Positions 1 to 8,956 of a stretch of DNA of 64,000 bases are shown here, one piece after another (position 1 is the stretch's first letter; each line of letters starts with the position of its first letter). The stretch covers positions 1-64,000 of the forward strand of contig JAWKVM010000003.1 in the NCBI GenBank assembly GCA_041398025.1, given 5' to 3'. The stretch is from JANQPX01 sp041398025. Lineage in GTDB: Bacteria > Pseudomonadota > Alphaproteobacteria > Geminicoccales > Geminicoccaceae. A model generated the notes under the pieces. It had not been told where the DNA came from, made no database searches, and saw only the letters and a program-made list of their open reading frames with translations. The position numbers and the translations under genes are program-made.

Positions 1-395
1 CTTACGTGCCGAAATATCCACAGGAGAACGCATAAATACTCTACGATTTTTAGTCAATCTAGTTTCGATTGATCATCTCCCCTTAGAGGCGTCAGAAGAA
101 TCCGTTGGCCATGGCCGGCTCCGCGTCGTTTTGCGCCGGCTCCCGTCCGACCCCTTCGCAGCTTCGATCATAGCCGGCCCAATGGTGGCGCTGGGGCGGA
201 AAGGTCGGGTCTGCGTACCGATTGATGGTGCGGCGTTAACCCTGGAAAGCCGATCGCTCCATGGCGGGCGAGGCTCGCCGGTCGTGCGCCCGCCGGATCG
301 GCCGTTGAAGCAGACCCCTAGGTGGATCCATCGAGGCGGGCTATATCTGGCTTTGGACCGCCTTGCATCGACGTTTTTCGGGAGAGCGTGCCGTC
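1..395. other. No recognisable gene
   Basis: The first about 80 bases are A+T-rich compared with the rest of the window and could be a promoter or the tail of an intergenic region. The stretch from about 100 to 395 is G+C-rich but no reading frame in it resembles a known protein. The only clear signal is a Shine-Dalgarno-like GGGAGAG at 380-386, just before the nadE start. Confidence 0.5.
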
Positions 396-2069
396 GTGGC
401 CGAAGTCATCATCGCCCTTGCCCAGACCAATCCGATCGTCGGCGACATCGACGGCAATCTGGCCCTGATTCGTGAAACACGGGCCCAGGCCGCCGGGGTG
501 GGCACCGATCTGATCCTGTTTTCGGAGCTGATGATCTGCGGCTATCCGCCGGAGGATCTGGTGCTGAAGCCGGCGCTGCAGCGGCGCTGCCGCGAGGCGA
601 TCGAGACCCTTGCCGCGGACACCGGCGACGGCGGTCCGGCGATGCTGGTGGGCACGCCCTGGGTGGAGAAGGGCGAGCTCTACAACGCGGTCGCCCTCCT
701 GAACGGCGGCGGGATCGAGACCCTTCGCTTCAAGCATGATCTGCCGAATTACGGCGTGTTCGACGAGAAGCGCGTGTTCACCGCAGGGCCGATCCCGGGG
801 CCGATCCCCTTTCGCCTGAAGGACGGCTCGATCGTCCGGCTCGGCGTCATGATCTGCGAGGACATGTGGACCGAGGATGTCGCCGAGGGGCTGGAGGAGA
901 GCGGCGCCGAGATTCTGCTGATTCCGAACGGCTCGCCTTTCGAGCACGACAAGCAGGACCTGCGGCTGAACCTCGCGGTCGAGCGGGTCACCGAGACCGG
1001 TCTGCCGCTGATCTACGGCAATCAGGTCGGCGGCCAGGACGAGCTGGTGTTCGATGGCGGCTCGTTCGTGCTGAACGCCGATCGCAGCCTCGCGGCGCAG
1101 TCCCCGATGTTCCAGCCGGATCTCCTGATCACCCGCTGGCAGCGGGGGGCTGATGATCGGTGGGTCTGTGACGCCGGGAAGATCGCCGCACCCCCGTCCG
1201 ACATCGAGGCGATCTATCTCGCCATGTGCCTCGGGCTTCGCGACTATGTCGGAAAGAACCGGTTTCCGGGGGTGGTGCTGGGGCTGTCGGGCGGCATCGA
1301 TTCCGCACTTTCCGCCGCGGTCGCCGCCGATGCCCTCGGCCCGGAGCGCGTGCACGCGGTGATGATGCCGTCCCGCTATACCTCGGACGAGAGCCTGGAA
1401 GACGCGGCCGCCTGCGCCAGGGCCCTCGGCATCCGCCTGGACGAGGTGCCGATCACCCCTGCGGTCGACGGCTTTGCCGCCATGCTCGCGCCGATCTTCG
1501 AGGGGCGGGCACCCGATATCACGGAGGAAAACATCCAGGCGCGCACCCGCGGCGTGCTGCTGATGGCGATCTCCAACAAGCTCGGTTCGATGCTCCTGAC
1601 CACCGGCAACAAGTCCGAGATGTCGGTCGGCTACGCCACCCTCTACGGCGACATGTGCGGTGGCTATTCGGTGCTGAAGGACGTCTACAAGACGACGGTG
1701 TTCGCGCTTTCGCGCTGGCGCAATCAGCATCATCCCAAGGGCGCGCTCGCTCCTGCCGGCACGGTCATCCCCGAGCGGATCATCACCAAGCCGCCGTCCG
1801 CCGAGCTGCGTCCCGATCAGAAGGACGAGGACAGCCTGCCGCCCTACGACCAGCTCGACGCCATCCTCCAGGCCCTGGTGGAAGCCGACGGGTCCGGCGC
1901 GGACCTCGTGGACCAGGGCTATGACGCCGACACGGTGAGGCGCGTCTCCCGCCTGCTCGATCTCGCCGAGTACAAGCGCCGTCAGGCGCCTCCCGGCGTG
2001 AAGATCACGCGAAAAGCCTTCGGCCGCGACCGGCGCTATCCGATCACCAACGCCTTTCGCGGACTCTGA
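396..2069 (+). CDS. nadE: Glutamine-dependent NAD+ synthetase
   Basis: Cytoplasmic enzyme for the last step of NAD+ synthesis: amidation of nicotinate adenine dinucleotide with ATP, using ammonia released from glutamine. The 557-residue protein has an N-terminal nitrilase-type glutaminase domain with the Glu-Lys-Cys triad visible as E44 (LFSELMICGYPP), about K113 (KHDLPNYGVFDEKR) and about C154 (VMICEDMW). The C-terminal synthetase domain has the P-loop motif SGGIDS near residue 298. I chose the GTG at 396 because GGGAGAG lies about 10 bases upstream and the family normally begins close to the I-A-L-A-Q-x-N motif; an in-frame ATG at 363 is the alternative. Length is normal for the two-domain form. 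Confidence 0.96.
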   Translation: MAEVIIALAQTNPIVGDIDGNLALIRETRAQAAGVGTDLILFSELMICGYPPEDLVLKPALQRRCREAIETLAADTGDGGPAMLVGTPWVEKGELYNAVALLNGGGIETLRFKHDLPNYGVFDEKRVFTAGPIPGPIPFRLKDGSIVRLGVMICEDMWTEDVAEGLEESGAEILLIPNGSPFEHDKQDLRLNLAVERVTETGLPLIYGNQVGGQDELVFDGGSFVLNADRSLAAQSPMFQPDLLITRWQRGADDRWVCDAGKIAAPPSDIEAIYLAMCLGLRDYVGKNRFPGVVLGLSGGIDSALSAAVAADALGPERVHAVMMPSRYTSDESLEDAAACARALGIRLDEVPITPAVDGFAAMLAPIFEGRAPDITEENIQARTRGVLLMAISNKLGSMLLTTGNKSEMSVGYATLYGDMCGGYSVLKDVYKTTVFALSRWRNQHHPKGALAPAGTVIPERIITKPPSAELRPDQKDEDSLPPYDQLDAILQALVEADGSGADLVDQGYDADTVRRVSRLLDLAEYKRRQAPPGVKITRKAFGRDRRYPITNAFRGL

Positions 2070-2246
2070 GCGCCCGACACGCTCGCGCAAGCCGGTCGAT
2101 CCGGCCTGCGCGCCGCATCCCGGCGGCGCGATGATCATTTTACGGGCATTTTTGTGGTATTTTCCCTCAATCAATGACACCATGACAATTCTGTGAAAGA
2201 ATTAACCACTTGGTTACGGCTGGGTGGCAGCAGCGAGGAGGGGTAC

Positions 2247-2678
2247 ATGTCGGACATCATCATCGTCGGCTATGATGGCACGGCGTCCGCGAAGCGGGCG
2301 GTCCAGCATGCTGCGGGCATCTCGAAAGCCAGCGGCGGCACGGTGCATCTGGTCCATGTGCTGGAATGGTCCCCCTACAGCTTCCTGACGCCGGAAGAGC
2401 TGAGCGAGCGTCACAAGCGGCGCGAGCAGGAATTGGCGCGGGCCACGGCGATCGTTCAGCCGGTCGTCGACGACCTCAAGAGCAAGGGCGTGAACGCGAC
2501 CTGCGAGGTGCGCCATGGCCATGCGGGCGAGCTGCTCTGCGAGATTGCCAACGACAAGAAGGCGCGTGCGATCGTGATCGGCCGCACCGGCTCGACCTCG
2601 ATCGCCGCCCGCCTGATGGGCAGCCTGGCGCTGACCCTGGTGCAGGCCGCACCCGTGCCGGTCACGGTGGTGCCCTAG
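2247..2678 (+). CDS. Universal stress protein, UspA family, ATP-binding type
   Basis: Single Usp domain of 143 residues. It starts with the typical IIIVGYDGTASAKRAV strand-loop and ends with the nucleotide-binding signature G-2x-G-9x-G-S (G-R-T-G, nine residues, G-S), which marks the ATP-binding class of Usp proteins. The ATG at 2247 is preceded by GAGGAGGGG at 2235-2242; an in-frame start at 2193 lacks this. The symporter gene follows after 45 bases on the same strand, so the two may be co-transcribed. Usp proteins are usually induced by stress or energy limitation; the role here is not shown by the sequence. Confidence 0.92.
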   Translation: MSDIIIVGYDGTASAKRAVQHAAGISKASGGTVHLVHVLEWSPYSFLTPEELSERHKRREQELARATAIVQPVVDDLKSKGVNATCEVRHGHAGELLCEIANDKKARAIVIGRTGSTSIAARLMGSLALTLVQAAPVPVTVVP

Positions 2679-2723
2679 CGTCTCGACCCTGTCTTTCGAT
2701 CCAAGCAAGAAGCGAGTCTCGCC

Positions 2724-4235
2724 ATGAATAGACTGTTCCTCGCCACGCTCAGCCTGCTCTCCGTATCCACGGCCGCCATCGCCCAGGAAGCGGGCGAGGC
2801 GGCCAGCATCGATCAGGCGATCTCGGATGCCATCGCGCCGATCGTCAACCCGATCGTCAACACCATCTTCTACTCCGTGCCGCTGTTCGGCGCCGACGTT
2901 CCGCTGATCGTCGGCTGGCTGATCGTCGCGGCGACGATCTTCACCTTCTATTTCGGCTTCATCCAGTTCCGCGGCTTCAAGCACTCGATCGAGCTGGTGC
3001 GCGGCGACTATTTCGACCCGAAGGACTCGGGCGAGGTCACGCCGTTCCAGGCGCTGGCGACAGCGCTTTCCGGCACGGTCGGCCTCGGCAACATCGCGGG
3101 TGTGGGTGTCGCGGTCTATCTCGGCGGCCCCGGCGCCACGTTCTGGATGATCCTCGCCGGCCTGATGGGCATGGCATCCAAATTCACCGAGTGCATCCTC
3201 GGCGTGCGCTATCGCAACGAATATCCCGACGGCACCGTCTCAGGCGGACCGATGTACTACCTTTCCAAGGGACTTTCCGAGGATGGCAAGGCCGGTCTCG
3301 GCAAGTTCCTCGCGATCTTCTTCTCGATCTGCTGCGTCGCCGGTTCCTTCGGCGGCGGCAACATGTTCCAGGCGAACCAGTCCTTCGCCCAGGTTTCCAA
3401 CATCATCCCGTTCTTCCAGGGCAAGGGCTGGCTGTTCGGCATCATCCTGGCCGCCGTGGTGGCGGTGGTGATCATCGGCGGCATCAAGTCGATCGCGCGG
3501 GTGACCGAAAAGATCGTGCCGTTCATGGCGATCCTCTATGTCGGCTCGGCGCTGCTGATCATCCTCCTGAACATCGGCCACGTGCCGGAGGCGATCAGCG
3601 CGATCTTCGCCGGTGCGTTCGCTCCGACCGCGGTCGCCGGCGGCGCCGTCGGCGCCCTGATCCAGGGCTTCAAGCGCGCTGCCTTCTCGAACGAGGCCGG
3701 CATCGGCTCCGCCTCGATCGCCCACTCCGCGGTGCAGACCCGTCACCCCGTGACCGAGGGCTATGTCGCCCTGCTCGAGCCGTTCATCGACACGGTGGTG
3801 ATCTGCACCATGACCTCGCTGGTGATCACCATCACCGGTGCCTGGGTGCCGGACAGCGGCGTCACCGGCATCGATCTCACCGCCAAGGCCTTCGAGACCA
3901 ACTTCTCCGGCTTCGGCTACGTGCTCGCGATCGCAGCCCTGCTGTTCGCGTTTTCGACCATGATCTCCTGGTCCTACTACGGCCTGAAAGCCTGGACCTA
4001 CATGTTCGGCGAAGGCCAGGCGAAGGAGATCCTGTTCAAGATCATCTTCTGCATCTTCATCGTCATCGGCTCCTCCATGAGCCTGGGTCCGGTGATCGAT
4101 TTCTCGGACGCGATGATCTTCGCCATGGCGATCGCCAACATCATCGGCCTCTATATGCTGATGCCGAAGGTGAAGGTGCTGCTCGCCGACTATCACGAGC
4201 GCCTCAGAAGCGGCGAAATCAAAAAGGTGGTGTAG
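2724..4235 (+). CDS. Alanine/glycine:cation symporter family protein (AGCS)
   Basis: Inner-membrane sodium- or proton-coupled importer of alanine or glycine (TC 2.A.25). The 503-residue protein has about ten hydrophobic segments and the family motif region ALSGTVGLGNIAGV near residues 113-126. A second conserved stretch, RAAFSNEAGIGSASIAHSA, lies in the middle. The N-terminus (MNRLFLATLSLLSVSTAAIAQ) looks like a cleavable Sec signal peptide ahead of the first family helix, an extension seen in some proteobacterial members. It lies 45 bases after the Usp gene. Substrate and coupling ion cannot be read from the sequence. Confidence 0.94.
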   Translation: MNRLFLATLSLLSVSTAAIAQEAGEAASIDQAISDAIAPIVNPIVNTIFYSVPLFGADVPLIVGWLIVAATIFTFYFGFIQFRGFKHSIELVRGDYFDPKDSGEVTPFQALATALSGTVGLGNIAGVGVAVYLGGPGATFWMILAGLMGMASKFTECILGVRYRNEYPDGTVSGGPMYYLSKGLSEDGKAGLGKFLAIFFSICCVAGSFGGGNMFQANQSFAQVSNIIPFFQGKGWLFGIILAAVVAVVIIGGIKSIARVTEKIVPFMAILYVGSALLIILLNIGHVPEAISAIFAGAFAPTAVAGGAVGALIQGFKRAAFSNEAGIGSASIAHSAVQTRHPVTEGYVALLEPFIDTVVICTMTSLVITITGAWVPDSGVTGIDLTAKAFETNFSGFGYVLAIAALLFAFSTMISWSYYGLKAWTYMFGEGQAKEILFKIIFCIFIVIGSSMSLGPVIDFSDAMIFAMAIANIIGLYMLMPKVKVLLADYHERLRSGEIKKVV

Positions 4236-4268
4236 GCCAGACCTGACACAGGTCAGTGCTGACTTGGG

Positions 4269-4300
4269 CCGGCGTCCGTCTCGGGCGCCGGTTTCCGTTT
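4269..4300 (+). terminator. Possible Rho-independent terminator after the symporter gene
   Basis: CCGGCG (4269-4274) pairs with CGCCGG (4286-4291), followed by the T-rich TTTCCGTTT. The stem is short and the loop is 11 bases, so this is only a moderate terminator. Confidence 0.45.
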
Positions 4301-4385
4301 GCGGGAAAGGCTTGCCTCGCCCGGCCGTCATCGCCCATGATTCCCTGGAACAAGCACCGAAGACTATCGGACGGGGAGGACGGCC

Positions 4386-4715
4386 ATGGCGATCTACGAG
4401 CTTCGCACCTACACGCTCTATGTCGGCAAGCTCGCCGAGGCGATCGACGTCTACGAGACCATCGGCTGGCCGGCGCTCGAGCCCCATGAGGGCGGCCGGC
4501 TGATCGGCTATTTCACCGGCGATATCGGCGCCATGAACCAGATCGTCCATCTCTGGAAATTCCGGGACGATGCCGACCGGCGCGCGTTCTGGGCCGCCGT
4601 CTACGCCGACGACAACTTCAAAGCCTTCGCCGCCAAGATCCGGCCCCTGATCCTGTCCCAGGACAACAAGCTCCTGCTTGCCGCGCCCTGGGGGCCCGAG
4701 GCGGGCCGGCCCTGA
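4386..4715 (+). CDS. NIPSNAP family protein
   Basis: A 109-residue protein with the NIPSNAP signature: it opens with MAIYELRTYTLYVGKL, has the central LIGYFTGDIGAMNQIVHLW strand (family consensus G.w.te.G.ln.v.hlW), and ends in an alpha+beta ferredoxin-like half. This is a single-domain dimeric alpha-beta barrel type protein. Bacterial members have no settled biochemical function. The start is supported by GGGGAGGA at 4373-4380. It is a lone gene between two non-homologous genes, so context adds nothing to function. Confidence 0.9.
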   Translation: MAIYELRTYTLYVGKLAEAIDVYETIGWPALEPHEGGRLIGYFTGDIGAMNQIVHLWKFRDDADRRAFWAAVYADDNFKAFAAKIRPLILSQDNKLLLAAPWGPEAGRP

Positions 4716-4908
4716 CGTTGGGCTGATGCCCTGTCTGCAACGTCACGGTTATAGCGCATGAGCTGCACCTGATCACGTCAGGCTCGCGCGAAGGTGTTCG
4801 CCGATAAAGTCTTTGTGAGCGCAAGTTTATCAACTATTTGGTTAGCGTCTCCGTGACGCCGGCAGGGCCGGTGTCGTCTATCCCCTTGATCCAACGGAGA
4901 AGCTGTCG

Positions 4909-5601
4909 ATGTGCAATTCACCCAAACGCTATGCGGCCATGCTCGGTCTCGCCTCGGCTCTGGCGACCACGGCCTTCGTCCTGCCGGCCGCGGCCGACGA
5001 GCTCGAGGTCCGCATCGTCAACCTCACGCGCGGCCAGGTCTTCTCGCCGGTGATCGCGTGGAGCCACAAACGCGGCTTCGAGCCGTTTTTCGAGCTCGGC
5101 AAGCCGGCATCGGACGAGCTGCGCAAGATTGCCGAGGATGGCGATGTCACCGACATGGCGGCGTTGCTGGCCGGTGATCCTGATGTGGCCGACATCGCTA
5201 CTGGAACCGGAGGGATTCCGCCCGGTGGCGAGGAGATCCTGACCCTGGAGGCGACCGGCAGCGCGCTCTCGGTTTCGCTCGCCAGCATGCTGGTCAATAC
5301 CAACGACACCTTCTTCGCGGTGCGCGGCGCCGACGCCAGAAAGGGCGAGGTCGAGCTGTTCTCGCCGGGCTTCGATGCCGGCACGGAAGCCAACAACGAA
5401 AACTGCGCCTTCGTTCCCGGGCCTGCCTGCCCGCAGGGCTCGGGCAATGCGCGCGCTACCGACGATGCCGAAGGCTATATCTTCGTCCAGCCGGGCATTC
5501 ACGGCACCGCCGGCGGCGTCGCCACGAGCGAGCTCGATCCCTCGCTCCATGATTGGCGCAATCCGGTCGCCTATATCGAGATCACGCGCAAGCGACGGTA
5601 A
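4909..5601 (+). CDS. Secreted spondin-domain protein
   Basis: The protein (230 residues) begins with a signal peptide (ALATTAFVLPAAA, cleavage probably near residue 28) followed by one Spondin_N-like beta-sandwich domain. Typical elements are VRIVNLTRGQVFSPV at the start of the mature part, an internal acidic loop, VNTNDTFFAVRG in the centre, and HDWRNPVAYIEI at the end. Two cysteines (ENCAFVPGPACPQ) may form a disulphide in the periplasm. Bacterial spondin-domain proteins are exported and of unknown role. The start ATG has GGAGAAG about 10 bases upstream. Confidence 0.88.
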   Translation: MCNSPKRYAAMLGLASALATTAFVLPAAADELEVRIVNLTRGQVFSPVIAWSHKRGFEPFFELGKPASDELRKIAEDGDVTDMAALLAGDPDVADIATGTGGIPPGGEEILTLEATGSALSVSLASMLVNTNDTFFAVRGADARKGEVELFSPGFDAGTEANNENCAFVPGPACPQGSGNARATDDAEGYIFVQPGIHGTAGGVATSELDPSLHDWRNPVAYIEITRKRR

Positions 5602-5613
5602 CGATCTGCAGCT

Positions 5614-5645
5614 CCCAGGCGGACCCGGAGGCGGGTTCGCCTGGG
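5614..5645 (+). terminator. Long hairpin after the spondin gene
   Basis: CCCAGGCGGACCC (5614-5626) pairs with GGGTTCGCCTGGG (5633-5645) with one G-T pair and a 6-base loop. It begins 12 bases after the stop codon. There is no T-run, so it may stop transcription only with help or act as an mRNA 3' end stabiliser. Confidence 0.4.
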
Positions 5646-5849
5646 CTTGCGGGCGGGACGCGGCCTGGCAGAGCGCTGCATGGACGGGCGCCGGCAAGAA
5701 ATGTTTCACAATCTGTCGCGACCGGGCGGGGTTTGATACAGACTGATACACATTCGCGAATCCCATCCATCCTTTTGCGACAGTTTCTCCCTATCTTTGG
5801 TCCACCGTCTTTCCCGACGGTCTCGTGCCGAAAGCAGGGAATTTTTGCC

Positions 5850-6341
5850 ATGACGTCCCCCACCAGCTATTCGCTACCCCAGATCGCGCTGCACTGGGTC
5901 GTGGCCGTTGTCATCGCCGCACAATACCTCCTCGACGACGGCATCGGCGAAGCCTGGCATGCCGTGCGCGACGGGCTGGCGCCCACCTATGGTCCGCTGG
6001 TTCTGGCGCATATCGTCGGCGGCGTGCTCGTCCTGGCCCTGGTCGCCTGGCGCCTGGGCCTTCGCCTGAGGCACGGCGCACCACCGCCGCCGGAAGATGA
6101 GCATCCGGCCCTGCAGAAGGCGGCGAAGGCGACCCACTGGGCGCTTTACGCGCTGCTGATCATCCTGCCGGTGTCGGGCTTGGTCGCCTGGTTCGGCGGT
6201 ATCCGTGACGCAGCGGAAGTGCATGAGATCCTGACCAACGTCCTGCTGGGCCTGGTCGGACTCCACGTCGCGGCCGCGCTGTTCCATCACTTCGTTCTGA
6301 AAAGCGAGGTCATGCGCCGGATGGTCCGCCCGACGGCCTGA
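5850..6341 (+). CDS. Cytochrome b561 family protein
   Basis: A 163-residue four-helix membrane protein of the bacterial di-haem cytochrome b561 type (CybB-like). Histidines sit at the family positions: LPQIALHW in helix 1, LVLAHIVGG in helix 2, ATHWALYALL in helix 3 and GLHVAAALFHHFVLK in helix 4. Members carry electrons between quinols and periplasmic partners, or protect against superoxide; the partner here is unknown. The ATG at 5850 matches the usual family N-terminus; a longer in-frame extension to 5553 overlaps the spondin gene and has no homologous look. Confidence 0.9.
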   Translation: MTSPTSYSLPQIALHWVVAVVIAAQYLLDDGIGEAWHAVRDGLAPTYGPLVLAHIVGGVLVLALVAWRLGLRLRHGAPPPPEDEHPALQKAAKATHWALYALLIILPVSGLVAWFGGIRDAAEVHEILTNVLLGLVGLHVAAALFHHFVLKSEVMRRMVRPTA

Positions 6342-6375
6342 CCGCTTCCCTGCCAGCCCCACCGCCTCCAGACGG

Positions 6376-6408
6376 AAGGCGCCGTTTTCGCGGCGCCTTT
6401 CGTTTTTT
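6376..6408 (+). terminator. Rho-independent terminator after cytochrome b561
   Basis: AAGGCGCCG (6376-6384), loop TTTTCG, CGGCGCCTT (6391-6399), followed by TCGTTTTTTC. A perfect 9-bp stem with a T-run. Confidence 0.85.
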
Positions 6409-6476
6409 CAGCGTAGGCAGCGCCCAGCCCATTTCCCGCATTGATCGCAGGCTCGCCGCTTGGCAAGGTAACGCCC

Positions 6477-7145
6477 ATGTCCACCGGTGAAACGAACAAG
6501 TCAACGCGCTCGGCGTCCGAGAGGGCGTGGCAGCGGATGCTGTCGGGGCGGCGGCTGGACCTGCTGGATCCGTCGCCGTTGGATATCGAGATCGAGGACA
6601 TCGCGGTCGGGCTCGCGCGGGTCGCGCGCTGGAACGGGCAGACGTCGGGAGACTGGGCGCTGTCGGTGGCGCAGCATTCGCTGGTGGTCGAGGGGCTGCT
6701 GGAGCGGTTTCGCGACGAGGTGCCGCCGGCTTGGCGGCTGCTCGCCTTGCTGCATGACGCGCCCGAATATGTGGTCGGCGATCTGATCACGCCGTTCAAG
6801 GGGGCGCTCGCCGGCGACTACCGGCAGATCGAGCATCGGCTGATGGCGGCGATCCGGCTGCGCTTCGGCCTGCAGCGCCTGCCCAGAGCGGCGGACCAGC
6901 TGATCAAGCGCGCGGACCGGGCGGCGGCGTTTCTGGAGGCGACCCGGCTCGCCGGTTTTCCGCAGGGCGAGGCGCGGCGCCTGTTCGATCCGAAGGGGTC
7001 GTTTCTGGCGCTCGGCATCGACGACATGCCGCTCGAGGCCCTGCCGCCGACCGAAGCCGAAGCCGATTTTCTCCAGCGTTTCTACAAGCTCGATCGCGAG
7101 GTGGCGGCGGTGGCGGCGGTGGCGGCGCCACCGGCTTCACGCTAG
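6477..7145 (+). CDS. HD-domain phosphohydrolase (YfbR-like)
   Basis: A 222-residue metal-dependent HD phosphohydrolase. The metal ligands are visible in order: H in VAQHSLVV, the HD pair in LLHDAPEYVVGDL, and a later D in IKRADRAAAFLEA. The arrangement resembles the YfbR/5'-deoxynucleotidase-like group, so a nucleotide monophosphate substrate is likely, but this is inference. The ATG at 6477 fits the family start and has AAGG at 6465-6468. The C-terminus is a low-complexity AVAAVAAVAAPP tail. Confidence 0.85.
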   Translation: MSTGETNKSTRSASERAWQRMLSGRRLDLLDPSPLDIEIEDIAVGLARVARWNGQTSGDWALSVAQHSLVVEGLLERFRDEVPPAWRLLALLHDAPEYVVGDLITPFKGALAGDYRQIEHRLMAAIRLRFGLQRLPRAADQLIKRADRAAAFLEATRLAGFPQGEARRLFDPKGSFLALGIDDMPLEALPPTEAEADFLQRFYKLDREVAAVAAVAAPPASR

Positions 7146-7175
7146 CGTCGTCGCTGTCGGACGCTGTGAGCCAAG

Positions 7176-8705
7176 TTAGCGAGATCGTCGCACGACCACG
7201 AAGAACAGGAAGGGAATGGTGACGATCGCGGCGGCGGTGTAGAGCAGGAACGCGTTCAGATAGCCAATGAGCTGGGCCTGGCGCGTGATCTCGCCGGCGA
7301 TGCGCGCAAGGGAGCCGGCGCTGTCCAATGAAAAGCTTCCCGCGATCTCGGGCAGGCGCAGCGCCTCGTTCAGCGGCGACACGTTCTCCACCAGCTCGGC
7401 GTGGATGGTCTTGGCGCTGCGCAGCACCGTCATGACGCTGATCGAGATGAAGATCGAGCTGCCGAAATTCCTGAGCAGGTGGAAGATCGCGGACGCCTCC
7501 GGCAGGCGGGCGGGCGGCAGGGAGGCGAAGGCCACCATGGAGAGCGGCACCCACATGATGCTGCAGCCGAGCCCCTGGATGAAGCCCATCCATTCGAGCG
7601 TCCGGACGCTGGTCTCGAGGGTCATGTCCATCAGCATGAAGCCGCTGATCACGATCAGGGTCATGCCGATCAGGAGCCCGATGCGCGGATCGAATCGGCC
7701 CATGCGCCCGGCAATGAAGAAGCCGAGCACCAGGCCGACGCCGCGCATCGCCAGCAGCCAGCCGATCAGACCGTCGGGATAGCCGGCGAGGTTCTGCAAC
7801 AGCGGCGGCAGCAGCACGATCGGAATGAAGTTGAGCATGCCGTAGACGAACACGATGAACAGCGCGATCGAGAAATTGCGGTCGAGAAAGAGCGAGAGCG
7901 AGATGAACGGCTTTTCCGCGGTGAAGCTGTGGGCGAGGAAGATGTAGAAGCTGAGGCCCATGACCGCGGTGAGCAGCAGGATCTCGTCGGAATGGAACCA
8001 GTCCAGCCGCTCGCCCCGGTCCATCATCAGCTGCAGGCAGGTGACCGCGATCGACAGGGCGAGAAAACCGGTCCAGTCGAGACGCGCATCCGCCCTTCTG
8101 TCACCGTCCCTGATGAAGGCGAGCACCATGACGAGGGCCGTCAAAGCGAGCGGCACGACCAGCAGAAAAACCAGGCGCCAGCCATACTCCTCGGCGAGAT
8201 AACCGCCGATCACCGGGCCGATCGCCGGGCCGAGCACCACGGACATGCCGAAGACGCTCTGCGCCATCGCCCGGTCTTTCTCCGGATAGGTGGCGACGAT
8301 CAGCGCCTGGGAGAGCGGAACGAGCGGGGCGCCGAAAGCGCCCTGGCCGATGCGGTAGAGGAGGAGCGGCGGCAGCGTGGTCGCGGTGGCGCAGAGCAGG
8401 GAGGAGACGGCGAAGCCGAACACCGCCCAGATCATCACCGGCCGTCGGCCGAAGCGGCCGACCAGCCAGCCGGTCATCGGCGTGACCACGGCCGTCGCCA
8501 CCAGGTTCAGGGTCACCACCCAGGCGACCTGGTCGGGGGTTGCGGAAAGGGCGCCCTGGAGCTGCGGCAGGGTCACGTTGACGATCGTGACAGTGAGGGC
8601 ATAGAGCATGGTGCAGAGCGAGACGGTCAAAAGCACCAGCGTGCGCCGCGTGCGTTCGGCGCCGTCGTCGGCGGGCAGGCTCGAGACGGCGGGCTCGGCG
8701 CTCAT
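7176..8705 (-). CDS. MFS multidrug exporter, DHA2 (14-TM, EmrB/QacA) family
   Basis: A 509-residue proton-driven efflux protein with 14 predicted membrane segments. Family motifs are visible: TIVNVTLPQLQGALSAT after helix 1 (motif D1), GWLVGRFGRRPVMIW (motif A) and GPVIGGYLAEEYGWRLVF (motif C region). No membrane-fusion partner (EmrA type) is adjacent, so it may work alone or with a distant partner. The ATG at 8705 is preferred over a GTG at 8717; neither has a strong ribosome site. It is transcribed away from the flavoprotein gene. Confidence 0.9.
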   Translation of the reverse strand: MSAEPAVSSLPADDGAERTRRTLVLLTVSLCTMLYALTVTIVNVTLPQLQGALSATPDQVAWVVTLNLVATAVVTPMTGWLVGRFGRRPVMIWAVFGFAVSSLLCATATTLPPLLLYRIGQGAFGAPLVPLSQALIVATYPEKDRAMAQSVFGMSVVLGPAIGPVIGGYLAEEYGWRLVFLLVVPLALTALVMVLAFIRDGDRRADARLDWTGFLALSIAVTCLQLMMDRGERLDWFHSDEILLLTAVMGLSFYIFLAHSFTAEKPFISLSLFLDRNFSIALFIVFVYGMLNFIPIVLLPPLLQNLAGYPDGLIGWLLAMRGVGLVLGFFIAGRMGRFDPRIGLLIGMTLIVISGFMLMDMTLETSVRTLEWMGFIQGLGCSIMWVPLSMVAFASLPPARLPEASAIFHLLRNFGSSIFISISVMTVLRSAKTIHAELVENVSPLNEALRLPEIAGSFSLDSAGSLARIAGEITRQAQLIGYLNAFLLYTAAAIVTIPFLFFVVVRRSR

Positions 8706-8956
8706 GGCCGACACCACCCGTCACGCCGGCACGACAAGGCCGATCCGCTCGACATCGCTTCCTCCGTCACGACCCCCGCCTCGGGCGAGGCTCGACATAT
8801 CGTGATTGTTATGTCCCGTTATTCGCGTTTTCAGCCAAGCTCGATTAGGGTCGTCTGTCCAGCCGTCACCGAGGCCGACCTTTCCTCCGGCAGCCTTCGG
8901 TACGACAGCTTGCCGCTTGCCCGGGACTGCAGGTCCGTCGTTGAGGTAGACAAACC

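Noticed and set aside
318..2183. A 621-residue leftward frame covering nadE
   Set aside because: It is the complement of a clear, motif-complete nadE and has the typical Arg/Asp/Gly/His-rich composition of a shadow frame.
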